DNA of 27,754 bases from JBJEQG01 sp051881635 (lineage in GTDB: Bacteria > Bacillota > Clostridia > Oscillospirales > Acutalibacteraceae): contig JBJEQG010000014.1 of NCBI GenBank assembly GCA_051881635.1, positions 1-27,754 of the forward strand, read 5' to 3'. The notes under the pieces were generated by a model that ran no database searches, had not been told where the DNA came from, and worked only from the letters and a program-made list of their open reading frames with translations. How positions within the stretch are numbered: the stretch's first letter is position 1; every line of letters starts with the position of its first letter. This document shows positions 22,932-27,754 of the stretch, piece after piece. A program made the translations under genes and the position numbers.

Positions 22932-23630
22932 ATGGAAAAATATTTGAAGGAAACAGTTATGTTGGATTTTTCAAATGAAAATATCCAACAACTTTTACAG
23001 AAAAGAAAATGGCGGGAGCTTGATGAATATAATCGAATCAAACAAATATACAATTATGTTCGTGATGAAATTCAATTCGGATATAATACAGATGACAGCA
23101 TAAAAGCATCAAAAGTATTGTCGGACGGTTACGGTCAATGTAATACAAAAGGAACTCTGTTTATGGCTTTACTTCGGGGTGTAGGTATTCCTTGCAGGGT
23201 GCATGGATTTACTATTGATAAAGAGTTGCAGAAAGGGGCAATGTCGGGATTGGTATATAAAAATGCTCCAAACAATATTTTTCATAGTTGGGTGGAAGTT
23301 TATTTAGAGGGTGTTTGGTATGAATTGGAAGGTTTTATTTTAGATAAAGAATATTTGTCAAAATTGCAGTCCATCCATTCAGAGTGTAAGGGTGCTTTTT
23401 GCGGTTACGGGGTTGCGGTAAAAGATTTTCGTAATCCTGTGATTGATTTTGAAAGAAATAATACATATATTCAAAGTGAAGGTATCAATCAAAACTTTGG
23501 AATATATGATTGTCCTGATAATCTGTTAAAAGAACATCATCAAGAAATATCAACATTCAAGGCGTTTTTGTATAGGAATTTGGGACGGCATTTGATGAAC
23601 CATAATATAAAAAAGATTAGAAATGTTTGA
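22932..23630 (+). CDS. Transglutaminase-like (cysteine protease fold) protein
   Basis: This 232-residue soluble protein has a transglutaminase-like core. Catalytic Cys70 is in YGQCNTKG, His118 is in FHSWVEVY, and the third acid position is in WYELEGF. That acid appears to be Glu133 rather than the usual Asp. The segment between Cys and His (LLRGVGIPCRVHGF) is typical of the family. There is no signal peptide or membrane helix, so it is cytoplasmic. Bacterial members act as proteases, peptidases or amide-forming enzymes; the substrate is unknown. The ATG at 22932 has GAAGAGG nine bases upstream. It is 68 bases after the hydrolase gene and may share its transcript. Confidence 0.82.
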   Translation: MEKYLKETVMLDFSNENIQQLLQKRKWRELDEYNRIKQIYNYVRDEIQFGYNTDDSIKASKVLSDGYGQCNTKGTLFMALLRGVGIPCRVHGFTIDKELQKGAMSGLVYKNAPNNIFHSWVEVYLEGVWYELEGFILDKEYLSKLQSIHSECKGAFCGYGVAVKDFRNPVIDFERNNTYIQSEGINQNFGIYDCPDNLLKEHHQEISTFKAFLYRNLGRHLMNHNIKKIRNV

Positions 23631-23667
23631 TTTTAGATGCCCTTATAGTTGTTTATTAATAAATATA

Positions 23668-23689
23668 ACTTATTATACATGAAATAAGT
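23668..23689. repeat. Inverted repeat downstream of the transglutaminase-like gene
   Basis: A perfect seven-base stem, ACTTATT and AATAAGT, is separated by eight bases. It has no T-tract, so it is not a terminator by itself. It could be an RNA-stabilising hairpin or a protein site. Confidence 0.35.
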
Positions 23690-23727
23690 GAAAAAGTGAT
23701 GATTGATTTATTGAGGTGTTTGACCAT

Positions 23728-23770
23728 AAAAACAGGCTTGGGAAATGTTTTCTCCAAACCTGTTTTTCTT
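23728..23770. terminator. Bidirectional terminator between convergent genes
   Basis: AAAACAGG-C-TTGG pairs with CCAA-A-CCTGTTTT around a short loop, with one internal mismatch. A T-tract follows on the plus strand and another on the minus strand. It lies between the transglutaminase-like gene (plus) and the pseudouridine synthase (minus), so it can end both transcripts. Confidence 0.85.
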
Positions 23771-23831
23771 TTGCAATACATTGACAAAGTTACGGTAATT
23801 TGATACCATAATTTCTGACAAGAAAATACAT

Positions 23832-24794
23832 TTACGGTTTTGTGCCGTAAAAGTCATCAACAAACCAAATATCTTTGACTTCAAACGATTTGCCGTTGAG
23901 ATAATTTAATTCGCCGGCATCGGTTTTGAATGTAAAAATCAGTTTATAGGAATAAAGTGCCTGCCACTTATAGCCGCTCTCACGGTTCAGTTTATTTTTG
24001 CCGTATTTGCCGTCCCCTAAAAGCGGGTGTCCAATCGAGGCTAAATGGGCCCGAATTTGGTGGGTGCGTCCCGTAAGCAAATCAACTTCAACAAGACTGT
24101 TGCCGTTATTTTCGCCGAGAACACGATATTTTGTTTTAATCGTCTTGCTGTTCGGAAAAGGTTTTGAGGAAATATAGACTTTGTTTTTATCCTCATTTTT
24201 TTCAAGATAAGCGGTCAGCGTGTCGGCTTTCTTATCAAAGATACCAACGGCAATACAAAGATACAGCTTTTGAAGTTCACGGTCTTTCAGTTTTTGGTTC
24301 AGAATACGGAGAGCCTCAGCGGTTTTGGCGGCAATAACGATACCGCCAGTATTGCGGTCAATACGGTTGACAAGGGCAGGAGCAAAGGAATTTTCGGCTT
24401 TTGGGTCATATTCGCCCTTTTCAAAAAGATAATGCTGCAAACGGGCAATAAGTGAATCAAAATGATAGGTGCTGTCGGGGTGTACAATCAATCCCGGCTT
24501 TTTGTTGAGTAAAATAATATTTTCGTCTTCATATATAATATCGAGTTTTGCGGGGGCTTTCATAAAGTCATAAGTTTCAGGCTGTTCCTCGAAAAATTCA
24601 TCTTTAATATAGAGAGTTAAAACATCGCCTTCATTCAGACGGGTGGAAATCTCACAGCGTTTGCCGTTGACTTTGATGTACTTTGTACGAATGTATTTAT
24701 ACATCAAAGCAGTCGGCATATTTTTAAAACGCTTGGTTAAAAATTTATCCAAACGCTGGTTGGCGTCATTTTTTGTAATTGTAATTGTTCTCAT
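23832..24794 (-). CDS. RluA/RluD-family 23S rRNA-type pseudouridine synthase
   Basis: This 320-residue enzyme converts uridine to pseudouridine in structured RNA. An N-terminal S4 RNA-binding domain covers about 12-60. The catalytic core has NRIDRNTGG with catalytic Asp146, the RluA-family motif II; the usual His-Arg-Leu-Asp is here Asn-Arg-Ile-Asp. Later come GRTHQIRAHL and GHPLLGDGKYG, both typical of RluA/RluC/RluD. The frame extends to a TTG at 24812, but the ribosome binding site GGGAGAGG lies just before the ATG at 24794, so I chose that ATG. A good promoter is upstream on the minus strand. Which uridine it modifies cannot be told from sequence alone. Confidence 0.92.
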   Translation of the reverse strand: MRTITITKNDANQRLDKFLTKRFKNMPTALMYKYIRTKYIKVNGKRCEISTRLNEGDVLTLYIKDEFFEEQPETYDFMKAPAKLDIIYEDENIILLNKKPGLIVHPDSTYHFDSLIARLQHYLFEKGEYDPKAENSFAPALVNRIDRNTGGIVIAAKTAEALRILNQKLKDRELQKLYLCIAVGIFDKKADTLTAYLEKNEDKNKVYISSKPFPNSKTIKTKYRVLGENNGNSLVEVDLLTGRTHQIRAHLASIGHPLLGDGKYGKNKLNRESGYKWQALYSYKLIFTFKTDAGELNYLNGKSFEVKDIWFVDDFYGTKP

Positions 24795-24844
24795 AAGACC
24801 TCTCCCGTTCAATCCCTCAACAGGTGATATATTTAATGTTTTCT

Positions 24845-24873
24845 ATTATAAGCATTTTGTTGGAAATATGCAA
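24845..24873 (-). promoter_or_regulatory. Promoter of the pseudouridine synthase gene
   Basis: On the minus strand TTGCAT (24868-24873) and TATAAT (24845-24850) are 17 bases apart. The start codon is about 50 bases downstream. It lies in the short divergent region shared with radC. Confidence 0.75.
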
Positions 24874-24915
24874 TCCTTTGAGGGAAAAATAAATAGGAAA
24901 AAGGAAAGAATCGTT

Positions 24916-25608
24916 ATGACGGAAAACAGTCATATTCATGACGGACATAGAAACCGAATGAAAGAAAAATTTTTGAAGGAGGGTGCAGACGCTTTTCATG
25001 AACATGAAATTCTGGAAGTCCTCCTTTATTATGCCGTACCGAGAAAAGACACCAATCCGCTTGCCCATAAACTTTTGGAGAGATTCGGCTCATTGGCGGC
25101 AGTTTTGGACGCTCCCGCCGAAGTTTTACAGGAATTCGGGCTGACTCGGAATGCCGCCGTTTTATTGAAACTCATTCCCGAAATCAGTCGTGTGTATATG
25201 GACAGCCGCACTTCAAATACGGGTATTGTAACGGAAGAAAACATTGGAGAGCGTGTGCTTTCAAAATTTGTCGGACGGAAGAACGAAATCGTTGTGCTTA
25301 TGCTTTTGGACGGCAAAGGTCAGGAATTATACTGCGATGTTGTCAGCAAAGGTTCAGTTAATTCCTCAGAAATCTATGTGCGGAAACTGCTTGAATTGGC
25401 GGTCAAATACAATGCGTCAACGGCAGTTCTTGCCCATAATCACCCGAGCGGTATGGCATTACCGTCAGGGAGGGATATTGCAACAACAAGGACGGTTAAA
25501 CAGGCATTAAAGCTGGTCGGTGTCCGTCTGGCAGACCATATCATTGTTACGGACGATGATTATATGTCAATGGTACAGGTTGAAGATTACTTTGAATTGT
25601 TTAAATGA
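24916..25608 (+). CDS. radC: RadC-family protein (JAB1/MPN metalloprotease-like fold)
   Basis: This 230-residue protein has an N-terminal helix-hairpin-helix-like region (about 20-95) and a C-terminal RadC/MPN domain. Candidate zinc residues are Glu152 (SSEIYVRK), His174 and His176 in the HNHPSG motif, and Asp187 at the end of PSGRD. The length matches RadC (about 220-230). The name comes from an old DNA-repair assignment in E. coli that was later shown wrong; the true role is unsettled. The open frame reaches far upstream to 24643 but overlaps the opposite gene there. AAAGGAAAG ends about eight bases before the ATG at 24916, which sets the start. It is transcribed away from the pseudouridine synthase. 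Confidence 0.92.
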   Translation: MTENSHIHDGHRNRMKEKFLKEGADAFHEHEILEVLLYYAVPRKDTNPLAHKLLERFGSLAAVLDAPAEVLQEFGLTRNAAVLLKLIPEISRVYMDSRTSNTGIVTEENIGERVLSKFVGRKNEIVVLMLLDGKGQELYCDVVSKGSVNSSEIYVRKLLELAVKYNASTAVLAHNHPSGMALPSGRDIATTRTVKQALKLVGVRLADHIIVTDDDYMSMVQVEDYFELFK

Positions 25609-25754
25609 CAAAGGACAAGACAAACTATTGTCATGTTTGATACAGTATAATTAAGCAAATTGCGGTTAGAAATGGTGTAAAATATTTGTGTGTCGAAACA
25701 CTTGGCTAACGCCATTGAATGAACAAAAAATTGGAGGTTGCAAGCGTTAAGGTG

Positions 25755-25782
25755 TTGACAGTCGGAAAGTTTGTGTTATACT
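25755..25782 (+). promoter_or_regulatory. Promoter of uvrB
   Basis: TTGACA (25755-25760) and TATACT (25777-25782) are separated by 16 bases, a near-consensus sigma-A promoter 29 bases before the start codon. I found no clear LexA box (GAAC, four bases, GTTC) over it. Confidence 0.85.
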
Positions 25783-25811
25783 CGATTAAGGAATGTTAAG
25801 GAGGTATGCGT

Positions 25812-27754
25812 GTGTTTCAGTTGGTTTCTTCATATCAGCCGACAGGCGACCAGCCAAAGGCGATTGATACTTTGGTTAAAAGTATTCGTGACGGACACAA
25901 AGAACAAACGCTTTTGGGCGTTACGGGTTCGGGCAAAACCTTTACAATGGCGAATATTATCGCTCAGTTGAACCGTCCGACTTTGGTTTTGGCTCATAAT
26001 AAAACTTTGGCGGCACAGCTTTGCAACGAATTTAAAGCGTTTTTCCCAAACAATGCCGTTGAATATTTCGTAAGCTACTATGATTACTATCAGCCCGAAG
26101 CCTATGTGCCGACAACAGATACCTATATCGAAAAAGACAGCTCCATTAACGATGAAATTGATAAACTGCGGCACTCGGCAACATTAGCATTAAGCGAAAG
26201 GGACGATGTTATTATTGTGGCGAGCGTGTCATGCATTTACAGCTTGGGCAGTCCGATTGATTACCGAAATATGGTGCTTTCGCTCCGTCCCGGTATGCAA
26301 AAAAGCCGTGACGATGTTTTAAGCAAATTGGTTGAACTGCAATACGAACGCAACGATATAAGCCTGTCCCGAAATAAATTCCGTGTGCGTGGTGATGTTG
26401 TTGAGATTTTTCCGGCAGCATCAAACGATACGATTATAAGGGTGGAATTTTTCGGAGATGAAATCGACCGCTTGTCGGAAATCAATGCTGTAACGGGTGA
26501 ACTGAAAGCCGTTGTGCGTCATGCGGCAATTTATCCCGCCTCACATTATATTGTACCGAAAGAAAAAATGGAAATCGCAATCCGTCAGATAGAAGAAGAA
26601 TTGGAAGAACGCCTGGCGTTTTTCCGTTCCAAAGGCAAACTTTTGGAGGCACAGCGGATTGAACAGCGAACACGCTATGATATGGAAATGTTGAGGGAAA
26701 TCGGCTTTTGCAGTGGCATTGAGAACTATTCCCGTGTGTTATCGGGGCGTGAAGCCGGTTCCGCACCGTACACGCTTTTGGACTATTTCCCAAAGGACTT
26801 TTTGCTTATGGTTGACGAATCCCATGTTACTTTGCCGCAGGTTCGGGGAATGTTTGCGGGCGACCGTGCAAGAAAGGAAACGCTTGTGGAATACGGTTTC
26901 CGTTTGCCGTCAGCGTATGATAACCGCCCTTTGAATTTTGATGAATTTTATGATAGAATAAATCAAGCCGTTTTTGTGAGTGCGACACCGGGTGAATTGG
27001 AGCTTGAAAAAAGTGCGGTTGTTGCGGAACAGGTTATCCGTCCGACAGGACTGCTTGACCCTGAAATCAGTGTGCGTCCAACAGAGGGACAAATGGACGA
27101 CCTTGTTTCGGAAATCAATATCCGTGTCGGCAAAAAACAGCGTGTGCTTGTAACAACGCTTACCAAAAAAATGGCGGAAGATTTGACGGAATATCTTGCC
27201 ACTATGGGTATTCATGTACGGTATATGCACCATGACATTGACACAGTGGAACGCATGGAGATTATAAGGGATTTGCGTTTGGGCGAATTTGATGTGCTTG
27301 TGGGCATTAACCTTTTGCGTGAGGGATTGGATATTCCCGAAGTGTCGCTTGTTGCGATTTTGGACGCTGACAAAAAAGGCTTTTTGAGAAGTGAACGCTC
27401 ACTTGTGCAGACTATCGGACGAGCCGCCCGTAATGCTGAGGGACAGGTTATTATGTATGCCGATGAGGTGACACCGCAAATGGAGGGAGCAATTCATGAA
27501 ACGGAACGCCGCCGCTCCATTCAGGAGGCTTATAATAAGGAACACGACATTACACCGAAAACAATCGTCAAAGAGGTTGGGGATATTATCGAAATTTCAA
27601 CCCATAAGGACGAGGGCGAAAAGCCGTATAAGAAAATGACAAGGGCAGAGCGTGAACAGTTGATTGAAAAGTTGACAAAGGAAATGAAAGCGGCAGCACG
27701 ACTGCTTGAATTTGAACACGCCGCCTATCTCCGTGACAAGATTAAGAAATTAAA
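25812..27754 (+). CDS. uvrB: UvrABC system protein B (3' end outside the window)
   Basis: UvrB is the damage-verifying helicase of nucleotide excision repair. UvrA loads it on DNA and it then recruits UvrC. The 647 residues present cover almost the whole protein. Walker A GVTGSGKT is at 36-43, the damage-probing beta-hairpin region with its Tyr-rich YYDYYQPEAYVP follows, then the DESH box at 335-338, helicase motifs LREGLDIPEVSL and QTIGRAARN, and the start of the C-terminal UVR motif (LEFEHAAYLRDKI), which binds UvrC. AAGGAGG (25798-25804) is only one base from the ATG at 25806 but seven from the in-frame GTG at 25812, so I prefer GTG. Only the final residues and stop are missing. Confidence 0.97.
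   Translation, partial: MFQLVSSYQPTGDQPKAIDTLVKSIRDGHKEQTLLGVTGSGKTFTMANIIAQLNRPTLVLAHNKTLAAQLCNEFKAFFPNNAVEYFVSYYDYYQPEAYVPTTDTYIEKDSSINDEIDKLRHSATLALSERDDVIIVASVSCIYSLGSPIDYRNMVLSLRPGMQKSRDDVLSKLVELQYERNDISLSRNKFRVRGDVVEIFPAASNDTIIRVEFFGDEIDRLSEINAVTGELKAVVRHAAIYPASHYIVPKEKMEIAIRQIEEELEERLAFFRSKGKLLEAQRIEQRTRYDMEMLREIGFCSGIENYSRVLSGREAGSAPYTLLDYFPKDFLLMVDESHVTLPQVRGMFAGDRARKETLVEYGFRLPSAYDNRPLNFDEFYDRINQAVFVSATPGELELEKSAVVAEQVIRPTGLLDPEISVRPTEGQMDDLVSEINIRVGKKQRVLVTTLTKKMAEDLTEYLATMGIHVRYMHHDIDTVERMEIIRDLRLGEFDVLVGINLLREGLDIPEVSLVAILDADKKGFLRSERSLVQTIGRAARNAEGQVIMYADEVTPQMEGAIHETERRRSIQEAYNKEHDITPKTIVKEVGDIIEISTHKDEGEKPYKKMTRAEREQLIEKLTKEMKAAARLLEFEHAAYLRDKIKKL

Noticed and set aside
24643..24915. 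N-terminal extension of radC back to 24643
   Set aside because: It overlaps the opposite-strand pseudouridine synthase and its promoter. The normal RadC start with a ribosome binding site is at 24916.
25610..25655. Terminator after radC
   Set aside because: ATGACAA can pair with TTGTCAT over a 16-base loop, but there is no T-tract and the stem is weak.
25609..25811. SOS (LexA) operator at uvrB
   Set aside because: No GAAC-4-GTTC type box is seen at or near the promoter. The GTGT/ACAC hairpin upstream does not fit.

Overview
The window is a chromosomal segment of a low-GC Gram-positive bacterium. The best reading is an anaerobic Clostridia-type member of the Bacillota. The evidence is strong AGGAGG-type ribosome binding sites, GTG/TTG starts, intrinsic U-tract terminators, a SpoIIM sporulation protein, and a type VII secretion system of the Bacillota kind (T7SSb). 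I cannot name the species. There are no rRNA or tRNA genes, no insertion sequence and no CRISPR array.

Region 1 (1-17951, all plus strand, AT-rich) is one tightly packed T7SSb-like locus. In order it holds the tail of an unknown gene, a secreted-face VWA protein with one membrane helix and a degenerate FHA-like tail, and an EssC-type FtsK/SpoIIIE ATPase split into two genes. The first ATPase gene carries the membrane part and ATPase domain D1; the second carries D2 and D3. Next come a WXG100 (EsxA-like) protein, a low-complexity tandem-repeat protein interrupted by a 100-N assembly gap, a PP2C phosphatase, and a Ser/Thr kinase. The kinase has one membrane helix and a helical outer domain, so it has the layout of EssB/YukC, but with the kinase catalytic residues intact. 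A small one-helix membrane protein and a 2342-residue Ig-repeat surface protein close the block, and a strong terminator follows. EsaA, EssA and a free EsaB/YukD are not recognisable. A ubiquitin-like fold may instead be fused to the N-terminus of the EssC protein. The working idea is a phospho-regulated T7SSb whose kinase is also its structural EssB, with the phosphatase, the FHA-like VWA protein and the repeat protein as partners. This is inference.

Region 2 (18147-21992) holds spoIIM and then a metal-efflux operon. The operon has a sigma-A promoter with an inverted-repeat operator, a CadC/CzrA-type ArsR repressor, and a P1B-type (Zn/Cd/Pb) ATPase. The ATPase carries three near-identical heavy-metal-binding domains joined by His-rich linkers, and a terminator follows.

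Region 3 (22042-27754) is ordinary chromosome and looks richer in GC from the pseudouridine synthase onward. It holds a metallo-beta-lactamase-fold hydrolase, a transglutaminase-like protein, a terminator shared by two convergent genes, an RluA-family pseudouridine synthase (minus strand), radC (divergent) and uvrB, which runs off the right end. Several starts were set by their ribosome binding sites: 6533, 18902, 24794 (minus), 24916 and 25812. No gene-free stretch exceeds about 205 bases.
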